Assembly: GCF_958979055.1 (NCBI RefSeq)
Contig: NC_084894.1
Span: forward strand, 23,839,616-23,903,615
DNA from: Alnus glutinosa
Lineage: Eukaryota > Streptophyta > Magnoliopsida > Fagales > Betulaceae
DNA: 64,000 nt
Direction: 5' to 3'
A program made the translations under genes and the position numbers. How positions within the stretch are numbered: the first letter of the stretch is position 1; each line of letters opens with the position of its first letter. Below the pieces are notes generated by a model, which did no database searches, had not been told where the DNA came from, and saw only the letters and a program-made list of their open reading frames with translations. Positions 1 to 12,840 of this stretch are shown piece by piece.

Positions 1-540
1 CTATCATCACATATCCATCCCCTCAATCTTTCAATCGGTTTAATGTACCCTATCAATTTACAATTGGAGTTGCAATGTCCCTCTTTTGTTCTTAAAAGGC
101 AAAAATACTCCTAAAAATTTGAAGAAAAAAAAAATTCCTAACAGTAGGATATTTAGGAATTTTTTTAATGTTTTTAATAAATTGGTAGGGCACATTAACC
201 AGAGAGACGTGTTATACATTTTCTTTCGGTTCTTCTCTAATTCTCTTACTTTTTAAAATTACTATTAAATCTTTGAGTAATAAACGCTCATGGTAAAAAG
301 AATCCTATTGATCTAACATTTTGGGGAAAAAAGAAGAACGTAAATATGTGTATTTTTAGAAATTAATTGTAAATCTTGCTAATAGTGGAAAGAAAGAAAA
401 GCGTTCCATAAATTTAGGAGAAATTATACTTAATCCCACATATGATTTATTAATGGATAATGTTTGCATGATTAGAATTATCAAGTACTTTTATTCTTTA
501 GAACATAACTTCAAACTTTCTTCCCCCATCCTTCACCCAT
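1..540. other. AT-rich intergenic, nothing recognised
   Basis: AT-rich sequence with many homopolymers. I see no open reading frame of note, no RNA gene and no clear element boundary. Confidence 0.5.
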
Positions 541-1275
541 GAGGGCATCTTTAATAGTAATAGGCAAAATAGCTATTAAAAATGACAAAAATTTTATACA
601 ACCCATATATAAAATTGACATGTGTCCCTTAGTATATGAGAAGTATATGTCGTTTTAATAGTATATGCTTCTCACATGCTATTTTAATATCATTAATAAA
701 AAAAAATATGTACTTCTCACATGTTTAAAAGACACATGTCACTTTTATATGTGGGTTGTATGAAATTTCCTACAAATCGGTTTGTAAGAAATTTCTATCC
801 TATAAAAAATCTACAACTATATAGTACTTCATATATTACTTTTTTTATACCATTTCAACAAATTCTCTATTTGCTTTCAAAAATTATTTCTCATTACTTT
901 TTTATTACATTCTTGCCAACACTCAATCAAAAGGAAAATATTAAATTTCCACATTGGCGGAGTCACCTACATTGGATTTATCATTCTTTTCACTGCACCA
1001 TACAGTGAAAATTCATTGAAATTATTCACTTGGCATTGAAATGATTTAGTTATTTTCAATCTTCATTAAGCATACGTGTGATCAATGAACTGAGAGAGAT
1101 ATGGGTGAGAAGAAAGAGAAACCAAAAAACAAATAAATAGTGACATTTTCCCTCAATTGTTTATTCCTTATAGAATGAACAGAAGCGTCTGTTTCGCTAG
1201 ACACAAAAATTAGCTCATAATAGTTAAATTTAACTATTATAAATCATTTGCCTATTCTACTAGAGATGTTCTTTT
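541..1275. mobile_element. Nested fold-back (MITE-like) element
   Basis: Two levels of inverted repeat are visible. The inner arms (about 585-655 and 700-772) both read as ACAACCCA(T/C)ATATAAAA followed by GACATGTGTC on opposite strands. The outer ends (GGCATCTTTAATAG near 544 and the complement of CTAGAGATGTTCTT near 1260) also mirror each other. No clean target-site duplication was found, so the limits are approximate. A non-autonomous DNA transposon with a second one nested inside is the likely reading. The 95-residue open frame at 721-1008 lies inside it and resembles no protein I know. Confidence 0.45.
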
Positions 1276-2132
1276 TGTTTTGTTCTCGATCTTCCTTCCT
1301 TTATATATATATATACACTTTAAAGAGAATTAATATATGAAGGAAGCAAAATAAACTTAACATTCCCCGTGCTAAAGGATATTAGAGGGTGTTTGGCAAA
1401 CCACTCTCATTTCCCTTCTAATTTTTTTTCCCTTCTTTCAAAAATGTCAAATTAAAAACATTATTTCTTTTTTTCAGTTTTTATATCACATTATAATAAA
1501 TTTTTATTATTATCCAAATAAAAAAATTCATTACAAAACAAAACTTTTTTTTTTTTTATAAAACAATTTCAAATTTTTTTATACTTTATATCACGTCAAT
1601 CACTTTTTACTATTATTCAAACAAATATTCTACAATTATAACTATTTGCCAAACAAGCTTCTCATATTGAATCCATAAGTGGAGTTGACGTGGTAAAAAA
1701 TTAGAACATTTTAGTCATAGAAAGCAGAATTCTAGAATGAAAGGAGGGATGTGGAAGACAAGTGGAGGTGGGGGGGAATAAATTCAAAAAGCAGAATTCT
1801 ATACCGTACAAGTGTTGTGTTGCACCAATTTAATATTCTAACAAAATTACACGATTTATGAAAGCAAAGCAATCAAAAACAAATTAATTGACCATTAAAA
1901 AAAAAAAAAAAGCAACAAAAAACAATTATGCAAAAAGGAAAACAAAGCAACTAGCTAGAAACATACCATAAGACTAGCTAATAATTCTTAAGATTGATCA
2001 TATAATTGTCATATGTGCTTGATAAGGTTGGATTGCAGCTGAAAATGAGTTTGACCGTCTCTAATGTTTACATGTCTTTCAATGAACTCCATAAATTCAG
2101 AGGTATGCTCGTGAAAAATTTATACGTATGGA
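1276..2132. other. AT-rich intergenic with a short dispersed repeat
   Basis: No gene is seen. The stretch 1716-1777 (AAAGCAGAATTCTAGA followed by an AGGAGG-rich segment) recurs at 46643-46705 upstream of RLP-C, so this region shares material with the RLP array. Confidence 0.45.
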
Positions 2133-2486
2133 GTTTTTTTTTTTTTTTTTTTTTGATACGAGGTATCCCCCAAGCCCTATAGCTACAGTGTACCTCGTTC
2201 GCTGAACGACTGACCCACCAAGGTGGTAGTCAAACCTTCCGAGCGCATTTACTGCCTGCCAGGACCCAAGGACTAATCCTCGGCTCAATGTCCGACGCTA
2301 TACCAGACATTGAGCATTGAAACACCAGCAGATGGTCAGAGGCCCAAAGACCCTCCCTCCCCCCCACACAACTGGGATGGCTAGCCCCATGAGATTGTTT
2401 GCACCTAGATGGAGTCGAACTTGGGACCTCAAGGGGTAATATTCCCTAGAAGTCACAAGCCTGACCATCAGGCCAACCCCATGGGG
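2133..2486 (-). mobile_element. tRNA-derived SINE (Au-like)
   Basis: Read on the minus strand, the element starts near 2486 with GGTTGGCCTGATGGTCAGG, which resembles a tRNA-type A box. It then has a B-box-like AGTTCGACTCC (2411-2421) followed by GTGCAAACAATCTCATGGGG, a stretch I associate with plant Au SINEs. It ends in a poly(A) tail seen as T21 at 2134-2154. These parts together match a Pol III-transcribed SINE of about 350 bp. Target-site duplications were not resolved. The small open frames across it are incidental. Confidence 0.65.
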
Positions 2487-2742
2487 TTTTATCACTTTGT
2501 TTATATACAATGTTACTAGCATCATTAGTATTTTGTTCATTTTCAATAATTACGTTATGCATTATTATGCACGCTTTTATAATGAAAAGTGAGTGGAAGC
2601 TAGAAATAGTGGGATACGTAAATATTATATTGTTTTAGTTTTAATTTTTCTCAATATTTTATTAGTTATAGAATGAATAGTAAAGCCTATTCACTATTCA
2701 TTATATAAAGAAAATAGTTACTTTGCCTCGTCTGCTGGAATT

Positions 2743-2773
<31 letters not shown>

Positions 2774-3074
2774 CTTGATAATAGTTAAATTTGATTACTT
2801 TGAGTCATTTTACTAGCCTGCTAGAGATACTCTAAGGCGGTTTGATACAAAATTATTTAAAAATTAAACAAAAAAAGATATGGAAGAAAAACTAAGGGGC
2901 AGACCTAGGTGGATTGTTGGTCTTTGGGAACCCTTTTTTTTTTTTTTTTGGTTCTTTTTATATAATCTCTATAAAAGTACTATTTTCTATAGCATGGCCT
3001 CGTCAAAATTAACTTTTCACCCCAAATGGTTTCAGCTTTCTACTAGTAATCAGACCAAAACAAGGAAGCAGTGT
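2487..3074. other. AT-rich intergenic with transposon-end debris
   Basis: Contains long T and A runs (2742-2771). The stretch near 2803-2838 (CTAGCCTGCTAGAGATACTC) resembles the outer end of the fold-back element at 541-1275. No gene is supported. Confidence 0.4.
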
Positions 3075-6000
3075 TATATATAGGCTTATAGGTTCTATAA
3101 AACACAATTACAATCAGAGGTGGAGTTACGGACTACTCCTGGCGTTGGAAGGTTTTGGGCCACTTTGAAATATAAAAAATTTTGATTTTGATTTTTTTTT
3201 TTTTAGGTATTTTTATGAAATGAAACTCCCAAAATTAATTATCATCCCTAGAAATGATTTTTTTTTAGTTTAGTTTTGTCCCTCTCTTAAAATTTTAGTT
3301 TCATCCCTACTTCTCTGCAACCAAATTGTTGGTGTGAGACAAAGAGGGGCAGTAGAAAGACATAGAAACACTTTTGAGTTTTGAGCAAGAAACTGCTTAG
3401 AAAAAAAATAGCAGGGGAAATTTTTGAAGCATAGAAATAGGAGCCGCATTTTTAATTTAATTTTACACTACCAAACTAGAATAGACAAGAAACAAGACTC
3501 GTTGGGGAGGTCAGTGCATATTTAGGTGTTTGAAATTTCTTTCCTAATCCAATGGTCTGATTCGAACTAAATAGAGAGAACAAGATTAGTGGAGCCAGAA
3601 ACAATTTTCATTCAATCTGACAAAGAGAAGAGTTGTAGATATCAGATCAAATATTTATATCTGTGTGTTGTTGTTGGTGCTTCATTAGAGTTAGAAGAGA
3701 TATTCTCCATTCATTATTTATCGAGTAGGATTCAGTCCACATGCTTTTCAAGCACAAGCAACACTAAAACATAGCAAGAAATAGGGAAAATAATTAGAAT
3801 TCAGACAACATGACAAAAGTAGTCAAATTATTACACATAAATGTATATATCAGCAACTAAGCATAACTGCTACTGGAGAGGCCTCATAGACTTCAACAAA
3901 CTTCCTTCTGTGTAAACTTGGAGCAACATGTCTCTGCAATTGATCAGGCGTACAATATTGGTGTAAGTCAGTATCAACCAAAAGTTCTTTTACATGATCT
4001 AATCGAATAATTGCACGACGAGATTGAAAAATGATAAATGGGCTTATTGAAGAGTGTCGTGACCTCTAATGGCTATTTCGAGAGAACTCTGATATTCATA
4101 AACACAGTAAAATGTATTATCAATTGACCGACTAGGATTAAGACTGACTCTATTAACTCTAGACTAAGTGATAAGCCTTGAATTATTCGATTCAAGACCC
4201 CTTAAATTGCATTTGTTAGACCTAGTTCTTGTTGTTTATATAACGTGTTGTTGTAGTTTTTGTGTTTTGTCTTATTTTCAGGTCTTAATTGAAATCTAAT
4301 TCAAAACACTTGAATTAGACTTGGAAATACATCAAGGGTATTTTAGTCATTTTCAGAGTTTGAGATTGTTCCTGGGAGCTAAAGAATTGGTTAAGGCAAT
4401 TGGATCGATCGACTTTAAAGTAGATCGATCGAAATAAAAGTAGATCGATCGACTTCGCGTCTTCCAGAAGGTCAAGATATTTCCAAATCTTTGTGCGATC
4501 CAAATTGAAAGTTGAGTTTAATGGATAGAAATGGACGCCGACCAGCTCTGTTTGTGCGGCTAGAATTAACTCTTGATGGTCTTTTGTAAATCTAATTCTC
4601 TATATATATGAGATGAAGGTTTTAGGTTAGAACATGCATCTTTTGGGGTTTGTTCGGATTTTCTCAGGTGTATCACTTTAATTTATCATGTTTTCATTTC
4701 CTTTAATGCATGTTTTCTGGGCTTAGTTCCAGAGAGCTTGTCTCCTTTCTTTTTCTTCTTTGTTCTTTATGTTCTAGCTTAGGTTTTTCTCCCTTTTTGT
4801 AATCCGAATTTCCTTAGTTTAATATAGTTGTTTTTAATTCATTTCCTTCTTGTTTCTTTACTGTTTTCCTTTAAATTCATGCTTAGATTAGATTCAATTC
4901 ATGTCTAGCTAAATTAGTTCTTAGGGTTTGATCAAAATCCAATCCAAAAACCTATGTAGTGTTCTTGAGGTTCTTAGGATTTTCTAGATGTGTTTGATGA
5001 TTGTTGAGCGCTAGAGGATATCAAAACCCATGCTAAAAGGTTTTGGTATCAAGATTCCAATCTATTTATTCATGGAAAAGAGTTAAACTTGTCTATGAGT
5101 TTTCTTAGATTCCTTGAGTAAAACCAACATTCTTAGAAATAAGAATGATGTCTTTTGCAATGGTTCTATATGACTTGATGTATGACTACCTATTAGAATC
5201 ACCTTATAGGGTATGCTAGGGAACACCGATCATTTTATACCTTTAGTAGTATAGAATGTCTTTCCATTGTAGTTTAATCTTTACATGGAATAGATTGGTG
5301 TGAAACTAGATACCTTATCATTGTGGCCTAGTTAGGGTTTTCGTATATCTTGTATGCTTATTGGGATGTGTTTTAGAGTAGTAAGCTAGGGAGCATTAGT
5401 CACTCCACACCTTTGGTAGAGTAAATGTTTTTCAATTATAGTTTAATCTTTACATGGAGTAGATTAATGTAAAACTAGGTGCTTTATAACTACGTCTTAA
5501 CGAAAGTATTTTTCGTGTCGAGGTCGTCATAATGGTTGACGCTCATTATGCGCTCATATCAAGCATGTTAGGAAGGTCCATATAGACTTTAAGCATTTCA
5601 TTGGCTAAGGATTGGATAAGATCAACACCCTAAGTTTTCTTAGTTTGTTTTCAATTTCTGCTTTCCTTCACCTTATTGTTGTAGCTTCAATTCTACAACC
5701 TTTACTTTTATTTTTATCTTTAAATTAAGTTAGATACGCTCTTTAATATTCCGTTACGCAAAACAACCAATAATCTATGTGGTTCGATCACCCTTACTAT
5801 AGTACAATCGATACGTACTATTGCGAGTAATAAACTTATAAATTTAAAATCTACGTAGCCGCTTGGCGCGCTACCACTAAGACTCTAACTATACTGAAAA
5901 GAATAGGAATCAAACCCCTTATCAGAGATTTATTTCTTATTGAACTCTAACACCAGACTGGAGTAATGAACTTTACCCTTAATAAAATTATGCACTGCTA

Positions 6001-6362
6001 CAAAAATTAATGGCACACGAAAACAGAACCTTTGCTACTAATTAAGACTATATTCGCCTAATCAATCCTACAAATTGGCTACGTTCCTAAAAGGTCTATC
6101 ACAATAATCAAAAGGTCGCATATTCCAATATAATTGCACAGGGAGAAGAACAACTGATCTTATGGGGATTAGAATAATGTTTATAATGCGTAAAAATTAA
6201 ATACAACTATTGCTTTTATAATTTTTGTGAAATTTTAAGCAAAAGAGAAGTTCAGAAAACACTCTTAGAAAGTAGAAACACATACATAGATGGAATTGGA
6301 TCTAGAAAAGGAAGAGTTTATCATGACAAACCTGAAGGTGTTGCATCTGATCATAACTATAA
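3075..6362. repeat. 3' flank of RLP-A, duplicated in the array
   Basis: This stretch lies downstream of RLP-A and matches the downstream flank of RLP-E (53275-55229). Shorter matches occur downstream of B (33420-36000, interrupted) and D (47700-48377). Shared landmarks include TATATAGGCTTATAGGTTCT at 3078, the block around 3589-3774 and the block around 6100-6170. Compared with E, this copy has gained a 1.7-kb solo LTR (4169-5876) and lost a few hundred bases near 6300. The 61-residue frame at 3589-3774 recurs in the paralogous flanks, but it looks like chance or a 3' untranslated remnant. Confidence 0.75.
4164..5881. mobile_element. Solo LTR with 5-bp target-site duplication
   Basis: The element spans 4169-5876 (1708 bp), begins TGATAAGCC and ends GCGCTACCA, so it has the TG...CA ends of an LTR. 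It is flanked by CTAAG at 4164-4168 and again at 5877-5881. The equivalent sites downstream of RLP-E (about 54475) and RLP-B (about 35217) are empty and read straight through as GACTAGGACTCTAA. No gag-pol sequence is present, so this is an LTR left by recombination. Its length suggests a Ty3/gypsy element of the Athila/Tat type, which is an inference. The inner repeated TCGATCGA motif (4404-4455) is unexplained. Confidence 0.85.
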
Positions 6363-9300
6363 CTAGTGCCTCAGCCCTTGATTTCTAAATGGTTGTCTTC
6401 GACGATGTTCTTTTCCAAGATACAGTTGAGGGAAGATCTTGAAAAGAATGTCATCAACATGTTTGTAATACCATATCCTCCATCTCTTCCAGAACATAAG
6501 GGGCCCGATTACAAATCCAAACCCACAAACAAATCCCATTTCAGCACTTATGTAATTCCACTCAATTATACTCCAATGACTTTCTTCATATGTTGGAGGC
6601 GGCAATTGTGGCTTCTCATGTGAGCACTGTAATTTCAAAGGCAAACCACATAATCTTTCGTTTCCTTTGAAGGAATTATCTGAAAATGTAGCGAATTGCT
6701 TGATGAATGGAATCTGTCCCACCAGTTGGTTGAATGAAAGGTTTAGGACCGACAGGAAAATAAGACCATTGGCGAGTTGCACAGGAATATTACCAGAAAG
6801 CTTATTGTTTGACAGGTCTAGAGACTCAAGATTACTCAATTTTCCCAAAGATATTGGAATTTGGCCCGTTAAAGTATTGTGAGACAGGTTAAGAGTATAC
6901 AACAGTGTGAGTTCTCCAATTTCTTCAGGTATAGGACCGTCAAACTTATTGCAAGAGAAGTCAAGGTTCTTGAAGATAGTTAGGATCTTCACCAGCTCCC
7001 ATTCTAAATTCTTGATAGTAATTGCTATCGTATCTTGATAGTAAAGACCATCAGCATCAATCTTGATGTAACTGAGCGTTGATTTCGCCTCATGTGCACG
7101 ATCAATCATTGCCATGCAAGACGAAAAAAGCATTGTTGGAAGGTTACCAGTAAAATTATTTGAAGCTAGGTCAATAATTTGAAGCATCGGCCAGGGGGCA
7201 TTAAGCTTTGGATGAGAAATAGGCCCGTAGAATTTGTTAGATCGCAAAACAAGAACCCTCAAGGATGTGTGGTTCAAGTAAAATGGGAAGGTATCCTCGA
7301 TGTGGTTGTTCCCAATGTCCAAGACCTCCAACCAAGAGCAATTGGCCAAAGATTTTGGTAACCCTCCTTCAAATTGGTTTTTATTAAGAGCTAAAGTTTG
7401 TAAACCACAATTATCTGGAAATGCATCAGGAATTGTGCTGTTGAGTTTGTTTTTGCTTAGATTCAGCACCTTAAGATGTGTACCACTCATCTCAATCAAG
7501 CATTGGGGAATTCTGCCACTGAAGGAATTATTGGACAGATCTATAATTTCAAGATCTGTAGCATTGCATATTGTTCTAGGAATGCTCCCGTAGAATTTAT
7601 TACTCGCAAGGGACAAGAATTTGGTGGAAGCAAGGGACGGACCAATGCTTGTTTGTAGCTCTCCATAGATTCGGTTGTTTGAAAGATTTAGAATGAATAA
7701 ATTAGATTGGTTTCTCAAGAAATCGGGAAATTTTTTCAACTTGCAAGAAGCGAGAATTAATGTATGAAGATGAACCGAGGATAACGAAAGGTTAAACCGT
7801 TATATTCAGTCAACAAGTTGATGTGAGAAAGATCAAGGTAGTGAAGATTTTTTAATGGCTGAATCACACTAAGGTCCAGGGAGTTAAATTTGTTTGAACC
7901 AAGTGATAGGTATTCAAGATCTCGAAGTTCAAAGATAGACATGGGTATTGGTCCTTCCAACTGGTTGTCATCCAAAAAAATACGTTTTCCTATGTCAGAA
8001 GAAACATTGGAAAATTCTTTGAGTTGACCAGAAAATTTGTTGGACGAGAGTCCTAACAAGTCCAATGATGGAAGGGAAAACAAAGAAACTGGAATATTCC
8101 CATTCAGTGAATTTTTAATCAATAAAAGATATTCCAAATCCAAAAGTTCTTCCCACTGAGTGGAAGTAATCGGACCAGTAAGATTATTGGAAGAAAGGTC
8201 TAGGTGGGTTAGATTCTTGGTCATGCTAAATACTGGAATTGATCCATTAAACATGTTCCATGACAAGTACAAATTGACCAATTGTGTGAGGCTCGCCAAT
8301 AAGTCTGGAATTGATCCACTAAATAGGTTCGATGACATGTCCAAATAGACCAATTGTGTGAGGCTCGCCAATGAGTCTGGAATTGATCCACTAAATAGGT
8401 TCGATGACATGTCCAAATAGACCAATTGTGTGAGGCTCGCCATTGAGTCTGGAATTAATCCACTGAAATTGCAATTCTGAATATTTATTGTTGACAACAT
8501 TTTAAGATTGCCAATAGAATTTGGCAATGTCCCAGAAAAATTTGTATCGCTAAGCACCATGGTTTGAAGAGATCCATTTGGAGGAAATTCTGGCAAAGAA
8601 CCTTGCAAATCATTGGCTGATAAGTCAAGAGTTTGTAGCGTTGGAACCTGAAAGATTTTTTTTGGAAATGTTCCATTCAACCTAGAAAAGCGGACTTCCA
8701 AAGATGTCAGATTTTTGAAATCTGCAAAAAAATTTGGAACTGGGGAAGAAAAGTCGTTACCATTCAAACGAATAATTGAGAGGGACTTAAGGTTCCGTAA
8801 CGATGAATCAATAGGGCCTGAAAGATTGCAGTATGACAAGCTCAACACTCTCAAATTTGGCAACGAAGATGATAAAACCTGACACCACTCCTTACCTTGC
8901 GCTGATATAGTTACAGTATCAAGATGAAGTTCCATAAGCTCCGAAAGGTTCCGAAGGAGTATATTTAAATTTGGATTCCCAAGTGTCAGGGAAGGAGTTT
9001 CCCATGAATCCCATGCACATAAGTAATATTTGCAAGATAAATCAAGAGTAACCAACCTTGTTAAACGCGAAATTGCAATAGGAATTTGCCCTGCAAAACC
9101 AGCATTTGATAGATTCAAATACCTCAAATTTGCCAGCTTGTCAAACTGTGATGGAATCAGAGAAGCGAGGAAGTAGTTGTAAGCCAAATTCAGGCTCTGG
9201 AGATGTTGAAGACTGAAGAGGCTGCTTGAATCGTCAATTTCACCCGAGAAGAATTCACTGCTCAGGTCGAGACCAATAACACGTCCCTCATGACAGGTTA

Positions 9301-9514
9301 CACCTTCCCAAGAACAGCAATCAACACTTTGATTCCACTTAACAAGTTTGATGGACAGATCAGGATCGAATGTAAGGTTGTTCTTCAATTGCAGCAACAA
9401 AGACTGCTGATTGCCGAAACATTGGCCAGACACGCCAAAGACAGAAATGCTAATTAGGAAAAGTGTGTAAATGGGGATCAAGAAAAGCCACGAAAAGACC
9501 GCAAGTGATCTCAT
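6363..9514 (-). CDS. LRR receptor-like protein A (Ve1/Cf type), one frameshift
   Basis: Predicted plasma-membrane immune receptor without a kinase. Family members such as Ve1 and Cf-9 bind apoplastic ligands and signal through the co-receptors SOBIR1 and BAK1. The start at 9514 gives a hydrophobic signal peptide (residues 1-30), then an N-terminal cap with CCSWEGVTC (66-74), a long LRR array, an island (FSSCMAMIDRAHEAKST to YYQDTIAITIKNLE), four LRRs, a transmembrane helix with GxxxG spacing (FVCGFGFVIGPLMFW) and a tail of about 45 residues. The first 585 codons (9514-7757) and the last 458 (7739-6363) lie in different frames. Alignment with copy E shows one missing base near 7795, in the LLTEYN region. 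Otherwise the gene is full length, about 1,045 residues and intronless. It also carries an extra LRR repeat unit. It is either a recent pseudogene or an assembly error. Confidence 0.88.
8281..8424 (-). repeat. Tandem 72-bp LRR units inside RLP-A
   Basis: Two successive 72-bp units (8281-8352 and 8353-8424) are nearly identical. Each encodes one 24-residue LRR containing SGSIPDSLASLTQLVYL. The next unit (from 8425) and the preceding one are related but more diverged. RLP-E has a single unit at this place. The near identity points to recent expansion of the LRR array by unequal exchange. Confidence 0.85.
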
Positions 9515-9800
9515 TGCATGGAATGGAAGAGGTGGTGATATTAATTAATGGTGGATTCAGGATGGTATTGATTGTTTTGTGTGTGAGTAAATATATAGCC
9601 GGGGGTTGTGGGCCCGAATCAGGCAAGTAAAGTTCCGCGAAGACGACTTTTTGACGTGTGACTCTGAGTCATCGTCCGTGGCCGAGCAAGAGGAAGAAAA
9701 TGAAGAGAAGAGAGACCTTTTACTTTAATTAGCTCCTGTCATACGTTTTGGAAGAAGAAGAAAAGTCAGGAAATTAATGTGACATATATAATAATTGCCT
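9515..9800 (-). promoter_or_regulatory. Proximal promoter of RLP-A
   Basis: On the minus strand a TATA box (TATATATTTA, plus-strand 9588-9597) lies about 75-85 bp before the start codon. A TTTTTGACG motif (TTGACG at 9651-9656) lies about 140 bp before it. TTGAC is the core of the WRKY-bound W-box. The same layout occurs before RLP-C and RLP-E at nearly the same distances. Confidence 0.6.
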
Positions 9801-10247
9801 CAAGCGCCAACCACCATATATCAAATTAAATCAATTGGTACGTAAGTTAACGTAGCCTTTATTTATCGCCACTGCTATATTTATTGCCCAACATCTTTTT
9901 TGTCTGATTAAATGGACACATGAGTTTAACATTTCAGAAAATAAATAAATGTTGATGTATATGTGTGGACAAACAATGAGCTGTCGTATATAATTTATGT
10001 TACAAATTAACGTGACCGTCAACATATAATACCATCACGTTAAATATAAAAAAATTTAATTATTTAGTAGTTGACGCGTTAAACACCACATGTACTTACA
10101 AATTGACATTACATTGACATGGTCACGTTGGCTACAATCAAATTTCAGTGTTTAGTGATTAACGTAATAAATGTCACATAAATTGTCATGTGAATTTGTA
10201 AGAAATTTACAGTAAAAATTACAGTACCTCTAATAGCATTCATAGCA

Positions 10248-10283
<36 letters not shown>

Positions 10284-11712
10284 TAACAGTTAAATAATAT
10301 ATGACAGAAATATTAAGGATCCAAATCTCTGGCAATTTGTTATTCATTGTTAACAATTTGAACAGTAAATGTGTGAGAAATTCTATAGGACAAGTTGGGT
10401 CTCCTTTGGGAATGAGAAGCACCAAACAACCTTTACCAACATCCTCTCAACAACAATATGATCATTTGTCTGATTATTAATTAAATGGACACATGAGTTT
10501 AACATTTCAGAAAATATGGCTCCGTTTCTTTAAGTATGGGAAAAAGACTAACATTTCACCTGCCCTCTGACGTGGCACTCATTTTCCTTTGTAAAAATTC
10601 TGCACATTTCTCGCTCACATTTTTTAAGTGCGTGTATATATATATATATATTTTACAGTAAAATTATTATCGAATTTGACTTTACTTAACAGTAAGTAAA
10701 GTATAAAGTAGTATTAAATTTAAGGAATATGTTATTCTTACATCACATTACTTTACATCAATCTTACACTAAGATATATTGTTAAATCCTAACGGAGTAC
10801 CCAAAATAACCTTTTTTATAAAAGAAAAAAAAAAGGAAAAAAAATGTTAGGATTTTGTAATTGGTCAGAATTTAACAAAAATTGCAAAAATACTTATGCC
10901 TGAATTTTTGAAAAATTTTATAATTTTTTTTTTTTTTAAAAAAAAACATGGGTACGTTGAAAATTTTGGCAAGATTTAACAACAAATTCTAACAGAGTAC
11001 CCTTAAGTGACACATTTGAAAATGTGGATACCCCAATTTGAGACGTTTGTTAGTTCAGCACCCTTATCTCAAAACGACGTATAATTCGATACCTTTTTGT
11101 GAAATTATCCCTCAAAATTAAGTTCAAATCTTCTCTCGCTCCTCAAAGTTACTATATGACACGGCATATCATTTGACAGTAACGTCTTGGAAGTGGTGGA
11201 TTATGATAGCAGGCGAAAGATGGAGGAAGATTTATTGAAAATAACATTTTTAGGAAAAATACAATTTAGCTTCTCAAATTACCATCATTTCTAAATTCTC
11301 TGGATGGCCCCCAAACTACCGAGGTCTGCACTTTGACCCCCCAAACTATCAAAAACTTTGAAAAATGCTCCTTTTGACGAAATATTCCCATAATACCCCT
11401 ATTACGTGTCATTTTTCAATTAAAAATAATAAAAAAATTCAAAAAAAAATCTAAATAATTAAAAAAAATTAAAAAAAATACTATAAAAAAATCAATAAAA
11501 ATTTTTTAAAATAAAAATAAAAATTTTAAAATTTTAAAAAATTAAAAAAATAATATTTTTTTCTTTTAAAAAAAATTATAAAATTGAAAACTAAAAAAAA
11601 AAGTCAATTTCTGAAGAAGAAATGGACGGTAACCAGAGGGTGTCGGGAAGATCAATTCACTGTTGATAAATAATGCCACCCCAAATGTAATCCACCCCAA
11701 ATATAATAGTGG

Positions 11713-11969
11713 AGTCTATTCGACAATCCGCTCAATACCCGCTCGGTTTAACCCGATCCGAACTCGAGTTTGATACTGTAGAAACTCGCTCGATTAATAA
11801 ATGATACATACCCAACTCACTCGACAAAACTCAATAAGAGCTCGCGAACTCAGCTCATTTAAAACTCGACCGAATCGTTCGCCCGGCTCATTAGTCCGAC
11901 TTGTTAACTCGTTCATATTTTTTATATATTACTAAAAATGAGTTATATAAATTTAAGCATTTATATTAG

Positions 11970-12008
<39 letters not shown>

Positions 12009-12590
12009 GCTTAATATTATGTGTTTATTAGTTTACACACGAACTAGTTAATTCATAAACTAACATATTATTTAGTTTATTAACATATACTAAGTAAATG
12101 TAATTAACTATTTACTCGATATATATATATTAGTTAACTATAGTCTATGGGTTATTTTTATATATAAATATACACTAAATAAGCATATAGTATACTAGTT
12201 AAATAAATATTGTATTACATATTAATTATAATACTTTGATAATAGTATTTATTGTGTTAAATTAACATATTAAGTTATTAATAGTTAGTATGGAGGTTGT
12301 TTACAAACTCGGGCTTGAACTCCGTTTTGATCACATATTGAAAAATTTAATAACCTACCTCAAATTCTAGTTGAGCCGAGCTTGTCAAGTAATCCGGTTT
12401 GGTTCGGCTCGGCTCGAATGTTATTTTCAACGAGTTCGAACTTTAGCTTGAACTCGCCCAAATTTTAAACGAGCTGAGCTTAAATACACATTTTTTAGCT
12501 CAATTTGAATTTGAAATCGACTATTTAAGTTCGACTCATAAACAAATTAGTATTAAAATCATAAAATTCGACTCAATTATATCTTTAGTG
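11713..12590. mobile_element. hAT-like non-autonomous element, copy in block X1
   Basis: Rich in CTCG/CGAG motifs (ACTCGCTCG, AACTCGAG, GGCTCGGCTCG), which I associate with a common non-autonomous hAT family in plants. It corresponds to the better preserved copy at 59814-60693, whose ends and duplication are clear. Here the ends are worn. The RLP-C promoter (about 45978-46008) shows the site without the insertion. Confidence 0.6.
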
Positions 12591-12840
12591 AAGAATGAGG
12601 CGAGGAAAGTTCCAGTAACATGACTTTTTGACCTGCGACTCTGGGTCGTCGCACGTGGCCGACCAAGACCTTTTACTTAATTAATTAGCTCCTGTCATAC
12701 ACTCATACGTTTTGGAAGAAGAAGAAATGTCAGGAAATTAATGCGACATATATAATAATTGCCTCAAACACCAACCACAATCATTTGTCTGATTAAATGG
12801 ACACATGAGTTTAACATTTCAGAAAATATGGCTCCGTTTG
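12591..12840 (-). promoter_or_regulatory. Orphan RLP promoter-like fragment
   Basis: Holds GAGGCGAGGAAAGTTCCAG, TTTTTGACC and the AAATGGACACATGAGTTTAA motif in the same order as upstream of RLP-C, D and E, but no RLP coding sequence follows. It is a relic of an array unit or a distal promoter segment. Confidence 0.5.

Noticed and set aside
3589-3774. Small conserved protein in the RLP 3' flanks (also 34615 and 53887)
   Set aside because: The similarity follows from duplicated flanks. There is no start context, domain or sign of codon constraint that I can see.
7757-9514. RLP-A as two separate genes (N-terminal and C-terminal halves)
   Set aside because: Alignment with RLP-E shows one continuous gene interrupted by a single missing base.
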